Source of the DNA: Pollenia angustigena
Taxonomy: Eukaryota; Arthropoda; Insecta; Diptera; Polleniidae
Direction: 5' to 3'
Assembly (NCBI GenBank): GCA_930367215.1
Contig: OV884058.1
Location: forward strand, 167,878,478 to 167,942,477
DNA: 64,000 bases
The notes under the pieces are model-generated. The model searched no databases, was not told where the DNA came from, and saw only the letters and a program-made list of their open reading frames with translations. Shown one piece after another: positions 32,826-44,740 of the stretch. Numbering within the stretch: the first letter of the stretch is position 1; every line of letters starts with the position of its first letter. A program made the translations under genes and the position numbers.

Positions 32826-33440
32826 TATTGTGGTTATTTTGTTGAACTATTTATGGTTTTTAATCCAAATTTTTAATTTAATTTAATTTTCATTAAATTA
32901 TTTTTATGAAGAAAGGAATTTTACAACATGAAAATTAATTAAAACTGTTATTGATAATCTTTCATTCTTGACCGTGGCCGGGGCTCGAACCCTGTAAATG
33001 TTAAAACAAAAAATGTACTTTGGACTTCAAGCAGAATTCTTGACAAAAGTACGAGAAAACAGAAGTAAGGAAAAACATGGCAAATCAATTAAAATGGATA
33101 ATCATTCAGGAACGCAAATTTCGATCTACCAAAGGTTAAAATACAATTTGATTTAAGGATTGATGTTTGAGTATTGACGTCAGCAAACGTCGATGGCTGC
33201 GAGTGTAAGACGGCAAATCCATCTGAGGAGATCGAGTGGTTGTGATCGAAACATGTCATGGTTACCTGCCGGCCAGGGTTCGAGCCCCGGCCACGGTCAA
33301 GAATGAAAGGTTATCAATAACAATTTTAATTAATTTTCATGTTGTAAAATTCCTTACTTCATAAAAATAATTTAATGAAAATTAAATTTGATGAACTTAA
33401 GCCTAATTAAAAATATTAAAAATTGGGATTGAAAGATATT
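32826..33440 (+). repeat. dispersed element with long inverted ends and a tRNA-like segment
   Basis: 32826-32990 and 33277-33440 are inverted copies, so the unit ends in about 160-bp terminal repeats (left tip GTATTGTGGTTATTTTGT). The interior contains a tRNA-like stretch with a perfect B box, GGTTCGAGCCC (33277-33287), and an A-box-like GAGTGGTTGTGATCG near 33232. Related copies lie at 42490-42780 and, split by a transposon, at 46855-46955 plus 50592-50961. Confidence 0.65.
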
Positions 33441-34397
33441 TATTTTGTATAAATTGTTGGCATGAGAAAAGCTTGATGAAATTGTTGTAAAAAAAAATAT
33501 CTCAGATATTTGCTTTAGAGTCTTAAGTACTTTGAATATTTAATTTTGTGGTCATGAGAATATCATTCGATGTCAAATTGTTAGCCATTACCTTAAATCT
33601 ACATACAACGCATCAATCCTGTTAAAAACTTTCCTTAAAGATGTCCAATTATGCTCTTACAACGTTAAGCAGACCATCCCTTTTAAACGACCGTGACATT
33701 AAAGAGATTCCTGGTAAACCACTATTACAAATTGTATTATTGTTTTTAGCATTCATAAAAACATTTTTAGTTGGACTTTAACTTTATGCATCCCAAATTT
33801 ACTAAAAGCTTTCCCTTAAAAACAAAAATACTTTTGTTTTCGAACTTTTCGTTTTGTTTATTTTTCTTATTGTGGAAAAATAATAACACATGAATCCATG
33901 ACAACAGACCGTAAAAACCCCACTATTGTAAGAAACAGCTAAAACTATAAATTTTTTAGAACTCGCCGGCAAAAAAAAAAGAAAAAGAAAACGGAAAAGG
34001 AAGACAAAAAAAAAAAAAAATAAACAAAAAAATTTTCAAAGTTATTTTCCTGTTGACACAGATAGTTGTAATTGAATGTGTTTATGTGTACGTTGTTTAT
34101 GTTTAACAATAATTTTGATTTTTTCCTTGCTTTTTAAAATATATAAAACGTATTTTTTTCTTCTTAAGCATTTTCATTGGAAATTTATACTTTTGTAATA
34201 TTTTAAATAATTTTGGAGGAAAATAATATATTTAGAAAAATTTCGACTTCAAATTCCACATGGGAATTTAAGTTAAGATATTAATGCGGCAGATGATAAC
34301 CTCTGTTAAAAAACACTCAATTGAAAATGTTTACCATTTCCACCACTTTCTCTATTTTAGAGAAATAAATCGATTTATAGGAAATTTCGCTATTACT
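33441..34397. other. AT-rich spacer
   Basis: A poly-A run lies near 34005. No gene or shared repeat was recognised. Confidence 0.4.
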
Positions 34398-35354
34398 ACA
34401 CAGAAGAAAAACACTCGGGAAAAATCAAGTTTTTTATGATCACTTTAAGTACGAGTCGTACTCAAAAATTCAAGTACGAATAACACTAAAACGTACCCAA
34501 AACAATCCTAAATGGGATTACTTTCGAAAATCAATCCCTGAATTTCTTGAAATAAATGTAAAATTCTTGAATCAAGTAAACAAAATATTTAACTTTTCGT
34601 TGGTATTGTCACTCTGAGAGTAAAATTACAAAGTGAGGGTTTTAATCTCATACAACTTATTAGTCTCATTTCTCAGCATTGCATTCTGTATGCGTGCATA
34701 GTATGCACGCATACACTGCATACGTGTGTATTTTTCAAAGTTTGTTGTAGTGGTAAAAACAACAAAAACAAAACAACAAGAAAAAAACATATATTATTTT
34801 CATGTTTAACCCTCCGGCTTACGCATGTTTCGATTTACTTTACAGATTGAAAAAAATGTCTGGCCAGACTCATGTGCACCACGAAGGGTTAAAAAGTATA
34901 TTTGAACTCTTGCTCCCTCACTTAGTTTATATTGTTGGTTAAATATTTACATACGATTTTTAAAGTAGAAGCCACATCGGCCATGATGTTGGTGTTTTAT
35001 CGTTGTGTAAGGTGAAATACGAGTGACTAAATCAATTATAATAATTTTTTCTTTCTTATTTCTTTTTTGGTTTTTTCAAGCAAGAATTCGCGATACAATC
35101 AACTTTATTATACTTGAATCAAGCGCATTTTGAGATTGATTTGCTCTTAGTTTTACTTAAATCAATCTCTTTTTCGGATTATTTCAAGTACGAAGTCGGG
35201 ATTGAGTATGGATAATTAAGGTGTTTTGCGATTGAAAATCCGTACTTGAATCAATCTTTGTGTACTTGATTCAAGAAAATCCGTACTCTTCGTACCATTA
35301 ATACCGCTTCGGATTGATTCGACTACGAATGGATTGATTTTTCCTTTGATCTGT
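34398..35354. mobile_element. about 960-bp inverted-repeat element with CACAG ends
   Basis: The left end is CACAGAAGAAAAACACTCGG. The right end is the complement of CACAGATCAAAGGAAAAATC. Subterminal regions on both sides repeat AAGTACGA and GATTGATT motifs many times (34440-34600 and 35080-35350), as in elements with transposase-binding arrays. The right border overlaps the next element, so it is uncertain. No coding capacity is present. Confidence 0.5.
34810..34888. mobile_element. 79-bp piggyBac-like MITE at TTAA
   Basis: TTAA at 34806-34809 and 34889-34892 flanks a short insert whose ends are CCCTCCG and the complement of CCCTTCG. The inverted paralogue of the surrounding sequence at 35575-35742 lacks the insert and has a single TTAA, which gives an internal empty site. 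TTAA duplication with CCCT/CCY ends is the piggyBac signature. Confidence 0.75.
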
Positions 35355-35568
35355 GGCATTTTGACAAAACATTTTAAGTCAAATTTAAAAAATCGAAAAA
35401 AATTTTGTTAATTCTACGAATTTTTATTCAAATAATATTTTTGTTTGTATTTTTCTTGAATTTTGGTTTATTTCATTATTTTATAAAAATTATTTTTTCA
35501 CCTTGTTTTTTTAAAAAACTTTTTTGCTATCTTATCTCGACTTAAGATGTTTTTTCAAAATGCCACAG
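35351..35568. mobile_element. 218-bp MITE with CTGTGGCATTTTGAC ends, copy 1
   Basis: 30-bp terminal inverted repeats begin CTGTGGCATTTTGACAAAAC, with two or three differences between ends. A second copy sits at 47962-48207 and aligns along its full length. The element is non-coding and the target duplication is unclear. Confidence 0.8.
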
Positions 35569-35574
35569 GTATAT

Positions 35575-35742
35575 ATCTGAAAATATAAGCTAAATGAGAA
35601 GCAAGAGTTCTCAATTTTACTTTTTAAACATGAAAATAATGTGTTTTTGTGCTTTTGTTGTGTCTACAAACAACAAGCAAAACGTTTTTTAACTACTTGT
35701 GTGGTGTTGTTGTAGTGTGTATGCAAGTAGTCGGAGTCGTGC
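35575..35742. repeat. inverted paralogue of 34735-34945
   Basis: The complement of this stretch matches 34735-34945 (AACATGAAAATAATGTGTTT and the GAACTCTTGCT region), without the 79-bp insert found there. Confidence 0.65.
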
Positions 35743-35745
35743 TTA

Positions 35746-36098
35746 AGGCTAGATTACACTATTATACTTTGAATTAATACATGTCAAAAACTGAAGTAAT
35801 ATGACAAAGTGTGATAGTGTGAATGCAATGTGTCACGAAAATGACAAGTATTATGAAAAAAGTTTGACATCCCATACGACTTCATCGTTTTTTGAAAAAT
35901 TTCTAAACAATAATACTTTTCATTGGATCAGGGTTGCATTTTGTTTCATGTGTGAGTGTTTATACTTTGTGTGATGGTGTGAACACAAGCTGTCATGTTA
36001 CATTAGATTTTTTGACAGTCGCAACAAAACTCATTAGATTTCTATCTCACAAAGTATTATTGAATAAGTAAGACTTGTGAGATAGTGTTATCTAGCCT
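35746..36098. mobile_element. 353-bp MITE, TTA duplication
   Basis: The ends AGGCTAGATTACACTAT and its near complement are inverted copies. TTA at 35743-35745 and 36099-36101 is a 3-bp duplication. The interior has motifs such as GTGTGATAGTGTGAA in both halves. The AGGC start and TWA target resemble the MITE at 20372-20623. Confidence 0.78.
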
Positions 36099-36101
36099 TT
36101 A

Positions 36102-37150
36102 ACAAATTTCAGCAGATGGAGTCGGAGCTATCACTATTTCTTGACGACCCTACAGGCCTGGAAAATGCTTAGAAAATTTCCTTATTTATAGGAAATATTG
36201 TGGACTCATCTTTTCATATTTGCTGAAATTTAAAGACATTTTCCAATTTTTAGAACGTTTTTCAAAATCTCTTTTAACAGATAAATTTTACAAAATTTTG
36301 CTATTTTACTTTCAAGAATTTCTGCTATTTTTTTAAATAAATAAATTTGCAGTTTCTTTTATCTTAAAAAATAATTTGTAAAATCTGAATGCCCTTAATT
36401 GTCAAACTAACTTTCTTTTTTGTTCTAATTTAGTAAAGTCTTAGTCTTCTTAATATTGCATATTTAATATAATTGTCTTAAAGAACTTGTTCTTTTTCAG
36501 CTGAAATCGTTTAGTTAAACAGTTTTCCCTTGTTCTTAAGACCGATTATTAATTTGAACAAAAATTTATTGACATAATGAAAACTGTTCTTGGGAAACAT
36601 TTTCCCCTTGCAAACACTGCAACAATTGCTTTTCTTTATCGATAAGAGTGTAAATCACAACGTTAGGAAGATAAACTATAACATAAATTCGAATGTGTAA
36701 AACAATTTTTCTCAAGGGTGATATAAAATTAAATAATGTTTTTTTATGCGAAATTTTTAATTTCTTTCGCGTGTTAAAAACGTTTTATTGCGTTTGTCAT
36801 AGTAATTATTAAAAAAAAATTTAAAACGGGGGGATTAATGAATTGAACTGATTGACATTTAATAAAGAAGTGTGATTTTGGGTTTTTCAAATTGCAATGG
36901 TTTTTCATGGATCAGCAAACTTTCGATTAATATTTCACAGTTAAATACAGCTGGAACATATGAAAAACGTATTTTCATTATTTCAGTATTATAACCAATT
37001 TTCGAAAATAAACACTTAACATCGCTCCTTAGTCTTCGGTTCGGTAGATTTGTGGATTTGTTATCTTTCGCACACAAATATAATACTGTTCTTATCCAAT
37101 TCAAATAAAAGATGAGAACATTTAACTCCGTACGGTCTTTTTTTAAAAAC
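36102..37150. other. AT-rich spacer
   Basis: No gene is recognised. Confidence 0.4.
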
Positions 37151-37660
37151 CACAAACTTCATTGTGTTCGGTTCAGCTCGTTAATGTTCGGTCGTTTCTG
37201 TTGTGCTTAGCGTCTTTGTGGCTGGTAAAAAAACCAAAAATTTTTCACAAAAAAACAAAATACACATACGAAACAAAAAAACAAAAAGCCAGCAAAAGAA
37301 TTGTACAAAAACAAAATATATACACAATACATACACAAGCTAATTGTGCTGCGGTAGTTGGCAAACTTTTGTGTTTGTTCATTTCTTTATCAACCCAGTT
37401 GGCCACGTCTTTAAGACATCCTCGAAGACGGATGCACGACAATGTTAATTCCTGCTCGACATGTGAGGGACAGCGGGAACAAATCGTCAACGACATTTTC
37501 GAACAAGCGTCGCGTAAATCCTGCACGACACTAAGAAAGACAATGTCGCCTACTTTATCATTAACGACTACCTGCATGACAATGCCAACTATTTCGACAT
37601 CCACGACAAAAATTATTAAATGGTTATCTAATTCAGACAGTTTTTAGTACAGTTGGAATT
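37151..37660 (+). other. GC-richer segment, possible non-coding first exon
   Basis: Composition changes here. GTTCGGTTCAGCTCG and GGTCGTTTCTG near 37170-37200 resemble an initiator plus downstream element, and CTG|GTAAAA near 37225 could be a donor site. A 161-codon frame (37162-37647) overlaps but starts without context, is full of Lys and Thr low-complexity text and shows no domain. I cannot decide between host first exon and chance. Confidence 0.25.
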
Positions 37661-37924
37661 TTAATTTCTGTTATATGTTTAATATTCGACTCCTATAAGC
37701 AATCCTTAAGTTGACAGTGAAGTACTAACTGCATGTAATCCATTTTCCAGCCCGCGAATAATTTCATCATCGGTTGTGGTTTTACTGTTTAGAACTAATT
37801 TCTTAAATTTTTTGTAAGTATTTAAATCAACAATTAAAAAAAAAAGAGTGTGAGAATTTTAAGAAAACCAAGCAAGTGATTAAATAGCATTCAAGAAAAC
37901 TTTGTCGTCAGTAGCTTTTATACA

Positions 37925-38072
37925 AGACAACTTATAAGACAGTGTGGCTCATACTGTCCCACATAGAGTCTAATAGAGGACAACTTATAAGACAAAGTCG
38001 CTCATACTGTCCCATATAAAGCTAAATAGAAGACAACGTCGCTCAAACTGTCGTGCACGACGATTTCCTGTA
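37925..38072 (+). repeat. short tandem repeat, about 55-bp unit
   Basis: GACAACTTATAAGACA...CTCATACTGTCCCA occurs twice in full (37927 and 37981), with a shortened third unit near 38033. Confidence 0.75.
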
Positions 38073-38230
38073 AATTGTCTTCTAGAAAACCTAAACAACA
38101 GGGGACAAGTCGTGCACACATCATTGACGACGATGGCGTCAACGGCAATCTTGCCAACCGGGAATGTAAAAAAGAAACACTAACGAACATTATTTCCCTA
38201 ATTATGTAAATCGCAACGCAACGCCAAGGA

Positions 38231-38433
38231 ATTGCATTGAAAGCAAAAACAAAGTCATACATATTTTGTAGTTTTGTTGTTGCTTTCTACAGAAATTAAT
38301 GTGCCGTTATAAAATTTTCAACGCCACAAGCTATGAGGCGTTTGACATTTTAAAACGCAATAAGAATTTTTGTAGAAAGCAACAACAAAATTACAAAATA
38401 TTTATGACTTTGTTTTTGCTTTCAATGTAATTT
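38231..38433. mobile_element. 203-bp hairpin MITE
   Basis: Arms of about 62 bp are inverted copies (ATTGCATTGAAAGCAAAAAC, then TTGTTGTTGCTTTCTAC toward the loop). The loop of about 75 bp is GC-richer. It is non-coding, and no certain target duplication was found. Confidence 0.7.
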
Positions 38434-39866
38434 TTTGTCTACAGTATCACTACAATTGCTTTTATTATTTATTTATTTATTTCACATTCTATACACAAGA
38501 CTTAAAGCCTCTTATTGCAGTATAGAACATTGTTTTAGCAGAAACATTAAAAATTATAAATTGTAAATAAAAAAATTTAATTTAAAAAAAGAAAAACGAA
38601 GAACAAAACACTATATAATGTTCGGAACTTTCTTGAAAATAAGGGTTCTGTTCGTCTACACAAACACTAAACAAAAGATATCGTTCCTGGGTGTTGGAGC
38701 CAAACGCTAAATAATGTCCTGTTTTAAAGAATTTTTAATTATGGCATAAGGAATATTTTTTCTGAAGACTGCTTTACTAAATTTTCCACAATTTGGCAGC
38801 AGTGGGCAAAAATGGCAAAAAAGCTACAAAAAGCAATATTATCGACGTTTTTGCAATTTTGAAGATCTAGATGTAGGGGGCTATTTTGTTAATCTCTTCA
38901 CCTTGCGTTGAACATTTTTTATATACAATTTTTGGAATTTTCAAAAAATTATCATAATTTTTTTTTTTAAATTGACGTAAAGTGTTTTAGAAAATAACCC
39001 CTACATTTTTTTCTCCTAGCATAATATATTTGTTTAAAAAATATAATTCAATCTCTTGTTATTTATTTACTTTATTTTATTAAACTGCGGGACAGCCGCT
39101 TTTGCTCCGCTTTGCGTTCAGTATTATAATTGTTTTTCATCATTCTTTCTTTAAGTCTAAAAAATTATCTTTATACTAACACTAATACTTTTTGCTTATT
39201 CAACACATTCCTCAACTTTATTAAATCAGTGAGAATATGCATCGTTGCAAATTCTCACTGATAAGTTTGTTGTTTGTGGACATTTTTGTTAAATACAGAA
39301 GGAAGAAGGTATGGCAACGACGACTTCTCAATAGCTACAATTGTGACGAAGACAGTAAAATGAAATTCGGATTGGTTTTTCCAGATAAAGTCGTGAGAAC
39401 AATTGCATGTTTTTCGAAAAAATCAGGTATTAATCAAAATATACTTGAGGCCATAAAATCCGAATTGCAACTTAACAGCCAATACCCAAACTGGGGTTTC
39501 AATTAGTACTTCGAGATAGGAAAAGGAGTTTGCACTCGACGACTTAAAAATATTTTGAATTGTGCAATTTTAAAAATTTTAAGTTTAAAATATTTACAAA
39601 AATTTAATTGAATTGAAACAGCGCGATTGTTAAACTTTCCTTAAAAAAATCAGTGACTACCACTAACTGACGCGTGCGCGATAAACAAAATGTGATTAGT
39701 GAGCGTGCGTAATTGCATTTCATTCGCTTGTGAGCCAAAAACCTCAGGAGTATATTTATGTTTGTTACAAATGCAATCTCTTATCATAAGTATTAAAAAT
39801 CGCAAAAATTTTAAAAAATCGATAAAATTATAAATAAGAATTTTTTGAAATTTTGTCAGTTGTTCT
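38434..39866. other. AT-rich spacer with an 89-codon frame
   Basis: An open frame at 39237-39506 encodes 89 residues with no recognisable domain. Its start lies in a 12-bp hairpin (ATCAGTGAGAAT and complement, 39225-39263). Nothing else is supported. Confidence 0.3.
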
Positions 39867-41388
39867 CAGGGCTGGGCAGTAAATGCATGTATTTTCAATA
39901 CATATTTAAAATACAAATACGAATTTTGTATTTGTATTTTAAATACATGACGCGCAAATATTTTGTATTTTCAATACATGTCTAGCGAGTATTTTGTATT
40001 TTAAATACATACAATAAATATAAGTAGCTTGTATTTTCTATTTTAAATACATAAGAAGAAAGGCAAAGAATCAAAAATTTGCAATTTATACTCTGGAAGA
40101 AAACTACAAAAAACTTAAAATGACACCTGGAAATATCCGAAGTAGAAGCACCAGTAAAGAAGACGATGATTTTGTTGTTTTCGTAGAAAGAAATGATGGT
40201 GAATCTAGGACTTTAAATTTGGAGTTGGAATTGGTCAGTTTCCTCAGTGACAAGAGCAAACCGTTATCACTCTTGACAGCTAGCCAAATATAAAAAGAGT
40301 ATTCATAGAATTTAATACAAGTTTGTGCTCATCAGGACCTGTAGAAACATAATTTTCTTCCGCAGGTTTTATACATTCTCCAACAAGAAACTGTTTGTCT
40401 GATGCTGCATTCAAAAATCTGGTTTAAACAGCTGACGCACGTTTCGTGTTTGTTTTAACTGTCCAACGTCTTCAGTTTGGTCTATAATTTAACCATGAAT
40501 CGTCTTACAAACGAACAACGCTTGCAAATTATTGAATCTTATTATCAAAATGCGTGCTCTGTTAATAAAGTTCATCGCGCGCTTCTTCCATTTTATGGAC
40601 AGTTTAATCGACCCACTGAAGCGGCTATTTGGTACGTTAATAAGCAGAATTGTCGATTTTGTAATGCAGATAAGCCAGAAGCATTGCAAGAGCTACCAAT
40701 GCATCCAGAAAAAGTCACAGTTTGGTACGGTTTATGGGCTGGTGGCATCATTGGACAGTACTTCTTTAAACGCAAGAGCTTGGCATGCAAGCCATGGTTT
40801 CAACAAGACGGTGACACATGCCACACAGCACGCTTAACAATAGACTTATTGAGAGGCGAGTTCGGTGAGCATTTTATTTCACGTTCGGGACCGGTCAATT
40901 GACCGCCTAGATCGTGCGATTTAAAGCCTTTTGACTATTTTTTGTGGGGCTATGTTAAAGCTCATGTCTATACACACATGCCCGCTTCAATTGACGCATT
41001 GGAAGACAACATTGAAGCATTTATTCATGAGATACCGGCCGAAATGTTGGAAAGAGTACGCCAAAATTGGACTAATGGGATGGACCATTTGAGGCGCAGT
41101 CACGTTCAACATTTGCATGAAATAATCTTCAAACATTAAATTATATGGACCGTCGATAGTAATAAAGATTCATGATTTTTTTTGAATTTTATGTGTTTTT
41201 TTTAAAAACTTTCCTATAGCTCTTAAAAAATCACCCGATAAAAGGAAACAATAGTTTTGTTAATTAGTTTTATCTAATGTATTTTTTGGTTTGAATAAAA
41301 ATTATGTATTTCGTATTTTAAAAACATACATGACGTGGAAGTATTTTGTATGCTAAATACCACAAACCGTGTATTTTGCCTAACACTG
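39867..41388. mobile_element. hAT-like element carrying a nested mariner
   Basis: The left end is CAGGGCTGGGCAGTAAAT. The right end is the complement of CAGTGTTAGGCAAAATACAC. Flanks GTTGTTCT (39859-39866) and GCTGTTCT (41389-41396) match at 7 of 8 bases, as an aged hAT duplication. Both ends carry arrays of the palindrome GTATTTTAAATACAT. Fragmentary coding text (E-E-N-Y-K-K-L-K near 40105) may be transposase remains. A mariner copy occupies 40495-41230. Confidence 0.75.
40495..41139 (+). pseudogene. internally deleted DD41D mariner transposase
   Basis: Starts MNRLTNEQRLQIIESYYQN with the first HTH, then jumps from FNRPTEAAIW straight to VNKQNCRF. About 100 residues are missing, including the second HTH and the first catalytic Asp. 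The second Asp (WFQQDGDTCHTA) and the third (DLKPFDYFLW) remain, again 41 residues apart. A TGA at 40900-40902 replaces the Trp of the NWPPRSCD block, after which the frame stays open to 41139. The right terminal sequence with AAAAAATCACCCG lies near 41225-41240. The left terminus is not recognisable. The deletion resembles the internally deleted, non-autonomous forms common in mariners. Confidence 0.75.
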
Positions 41389-41396
41389 GCTGTTCT

Positions 41397-42489
41397 ACAT
41401 GAGTACACTTTTACGTATACATGCTTAAAATTTCTATTAACACTCATACGACAAAATAAAGCTTTAAATATAAATTTTTCTTCAGTTGTCTTATTTTTGT
41501 AAATTGTAAATAGATATAAAATTGAAAATTGTATTCTCAATAGTGGGCGTTACATATTTGTGTAATGTTTTTTTTTCAATACTGCTCCATTTGAAAGTAT
41601 TTTAAAATTAGCTTGGAGGCAAAGAATAATATTAAAACGGAAACGCCTACATATGAAAATATGTCATATTTTCATGCATGTGCATCTGGCAGTGAATTTG
41701 CACTAGTCAGCAGTAAATCATTTTATTTAATACGAGAAAATTATAAAAAGGCAATGATATTTGGTTTGCTATTGAAGTTAAATATGTTTGTACGCTACAA
41801 ACGGTTTTCAAAACTCTTAAGAGACTAGCATGTTTACTATTTTAGGTTTTCTGAAATAATTGAGATTGGAATCTATACAGGATCTTTAAGTTATTTTAAC
41901 CAATCTTTATTAAAACTGATGCAGTGTTCAAATTGGTTGCGATCTAGATTTATGTTTATTAATTGGTCGACAATCGGAAATTTTTATGCAAGTTTATAAA
42001 AAAAAACTTGCAGCCAGGCCCACGATATCGATCGACAGCTTCAGCGAGCGCTAACGACTCACTCATTATTGTTCTCTTAAGCGGCTCACTAACCATCGGC
42101 CGACCAGAAATGTCAAAAGTTTTGTTAACCTGAGGTTTTTTAAAATTGTGTTTTAAAAATCAACATTTTGGTTTACAACTTATTAATGAAAAAATAAAAC
42201 AATAAAGAGATGACTAATGAAACTATCTATGAAAGTCAAGTGAAAATCGTTTTTATTACAAAAACTAATTTGTGCCATTATCACTGTATCTTAAAGGGTT
42301 TTTACGATTATGTGCAGTTTTCAACTGCATAAACTGAACACAGAAATGAAACGGTTTAAATTGTTTTCAACACAACATTCAATTCAACCGAATTTGCAAT
42401 TTAATGCTCACCAGAATTGCACAAGTTTATGTCATAAAAACTGTTATTTTCTTAATTCCAAAAATAATTTTATTTTTTTTTATTTTTTG
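41397..42489. other. AT-rich spacer
   Basis: No gene is recognised. Frames at 41613-41828 and 42310-42537 lack any feature. Confidence 0.4.
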
Positions 42490-42780
42490 AAAAACATGTT
42501 AAATCAATTAAAATGGATAATCATTCAGAAAAGCTAATTTCGATCTACCAAAGTTTAAAATACAATTTGGTTTAAGGATTGATGTTTGACTATTGATGTC
42601 AGCAGTCGTCGATGGCTGCGAGTCTAAGACGGCAAATCCATCTGAAGAGATCGAGTGGTTGCGATCGAAACATGTCATGGTAACCTGCCGGCCAGGGTTC
42701 GAGCCCCGGCCACGGTCAATAATGAAAGATTATCAATAACAATTTTAATTAGTTTGCATGTTGTAAAATTCCTTTTTTCA
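42490..42780 (+). repeat. dispersed tRNA-like repeat, uninterrupted copy
   Basis: Matches 33090-33350 closely, with B box GGTTCGAGCCC at 42697-42707. AAAATGGATAATCATTCAG near 42510 is the empty site for the insertion of the 46956-50591 transposon in the third copy. The right part changes into a solo end (42770-42835) related to the MITE at 55728-55986. Confidence 0.7.
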
Positions 42781-42835
42781 TATGCATTTTATTTTATGAC
42801 TTGGTTCGGCTCAGCTTTGAACGCTCCATGTAAAT

Positions 42836-43109
42836 GTTAGCCATGATTTCGTCTGAGGTGGTCCATTCGGACGGTCCAATTTTGGGCGACTCGTTTGAGT
42901 TTGTATGACCCGATATGTTTATTATTAATGTGCGATATGAATACTAAGAACCGTGCTTGGTAGTCATTATATTTCAAAAAAACACACATTTTTTGGAAAT
43001 TTCGGCTGTTTTTTTTTTTGGAAATTGTGGTATTCGTTTTGTAAGTTTATTAAAATTTTGAGATGGATTGTATTAAGCATTAAAAATTGTATTTACTTGT
43101 AAAATTTAA
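42836..43109. other. unassigned segment
   Basis: No gene or repeat was recognised. Confidence 0.4.
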
Positions 43110-43232
43110 TTATTCCGTTTGTCGTTGGCGTAATCGATCAAGTCGGTTTTTGTAAGAGATTTAAGAACACTGGTTGTGTGTTACTTTAATCTCTTACAAA
43201 AATGACTTGAGCGATTAAGACAACTGGAATAA
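43110..43232. mobile_element. 123-bp hairpin MITE
   Basis: The arms (TTATTCCGTTTGTCGTTGGC and an imperfect complement) pair over about 50 bp, sharing TTTTTGTAAGAGATT near the loop. It is non-coding. Confidence 0.65.
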
Positions 43233-43682
43233 GGCTGAATATTTTTTTATGTAGATATCACTTTTTACAAAGAAAAAAAAAAACGTGTGTGTTAGATTGC
43301 ACAATACAATATTTATAAAAAACAACGTTTTTGAAAAAAAAAAAAAAATTTTTTAAATTTAAGTGACAGATGACCCTTCAGTTAGTGAACTTGTTTCTAT
43401 AAAAAAACACATTTTTGAATAACTTCAGATAGCACTATTTGAAAACTAAACCTCGATATGTATCTTGTATGACTACTGGTTAAATAAAGTTTTGCCAATT
43501 TAGCCATTTATGCCCAATTTTCAGGATATTATTAAAAAGTTAGTTTTCATAACAAACTTAAATCGAATTTAAAACAGATTGGTTTTTTGAGTTTTATTTG
43601 AAAAGTCTTATTTAATTAAGATAAAAGTATGGTGGTAGCACTACTAAATACAAAAAAATATATAAAGAAGTGTATTTATTTA
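43233..43682. other. AT-rich spacer
   Basis: No gene is recognised. Confidence 0.4.
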
Positions 43683-43900
43683 CAAGGTGGTCTGAAAAAA
43701 CAGCTGACTGTTAATGCTTTGCCTGTTGTTGTTGTATTGTTGTGATATTGAGGCCACCTTGCTTAAATATTACAATGGAAACTTAAATTGAAATTAAGTG
43801 TACTACATCGGTGACTTGAGTTTCACTTAAGTTTTTAGTGGAGAAGAGAATTTTGTATTTAAAACGATTTTACAAATAATATCAATCCTGAAAATTGGCC
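43683..43900 (+). repeat. dispersed repeat, paralogue of 6190-6375
   Basis: AAGGTGGTCTGAAAAAACAG through TTTTGTATTTAAAACG aligns with the complement of 6190-6375. It is non-coding. Confidence 0.6.
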
Positions 43901-44439
43901 ATTAGTGGCTAGATTACGCCATTTTTCACCTTGTTTAGCCAATAAAAAATGACTTTAGCTATAAGCCATTTTTTAATCTGTTAAGCCATCAAAATTTTTT
44001 TCCGTTTTTCTTTTTAAATAATAATTTTTATTTTCTTATAAAAGTTTATAAAATTGTTTAAAGTAAAATAAAAATTTTTAGTAATTAAAATGCATTTAAT
44101 TTAAATCACTACGTTTACAAATGTTGAAAATCGCTATAAACAATAGTGATGAAACATTTTTCAAAATAAAGGAACAGCATTCCAAAATTGAATAAATAAA
44201 ATGAATCAACACAAGCAACACTGTTTCTTTCTGGTTGCAAGTATTTTAATAAAACGATGGAGGACGTAAAAAAATTTCAGATTTTACTATAAAGTTGCTC
44301 TCACTTCCATTTAGCCAAGTAAAGATTATTATAAGTTGTTTGAGAAATATGTTACATTTAGCAACCGTTAATTCGATTTTATCAATTAGGAACATATTTT
44401 TATCATAAAAATAAAATATTTAAACCCACATCATAATAG
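43901..44439. other. AT-rich spacer
   Basis: No gene is recognised. Confidence 0.4.
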
Positions 44440-44740
44440 TGGATAGGGTACTATGCATTTGTACTCATGTTGGTAACAGCTTAAAATATAAGTCCTAGAC
44501 CCACATTTAAGTATACCGAACGACTCAGAATCACTTTCTGAGAAGAATTAACCATGTCCGTCCGGCTGGCTGGCTATCCATGACAACTTTGTGCGCAAAG
44601 TACAGGTCGCAATTTTGGAGATATTTTGTTAAAATTTTGTACATAGGTTTTAAAGGTGTATAGGGTATCACGTAGCCCAGTATGACCGACTATACTTTCT
44701 TAATTGTTTTTTATCGTAGATTTGGACACAAAAGATTGGA
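44440..44740 (+). mobile_element. second Helentron-like family, short copy
   Basis: It contains GATAGGGTACTATGCATTTG, a GGCTGGCTGGCT microsatellite near 44565, the segment AAAGTACAGGTCGCAATTTT and an end resembling GACCGACTATACTTTCTTA. The same blocks occur inverted at 51180-51400, so this is a dispersed family with DINE-like layout. Confidence 0.6.

Noticed and set aside
33225..33300. true tRNA gene
   Set aside because: The B box is good but the D arm and acceptor do not fold convincingly, and the segment is dispersed in several diverged copies, so it is a repeat.
37162..37647. 161-codon open frame
   Set aside because: Low-complexity Lys/Thr text, no motif, overlapping frame on the other strand, weak start context. 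Kept only as a GC-richer segment.
39237..39506. 89-codon frame near a 12-bp hairpin
   Set aside because: No recognisable domain. It starts inside the hairpin and has no supporting promoter or splice signals.
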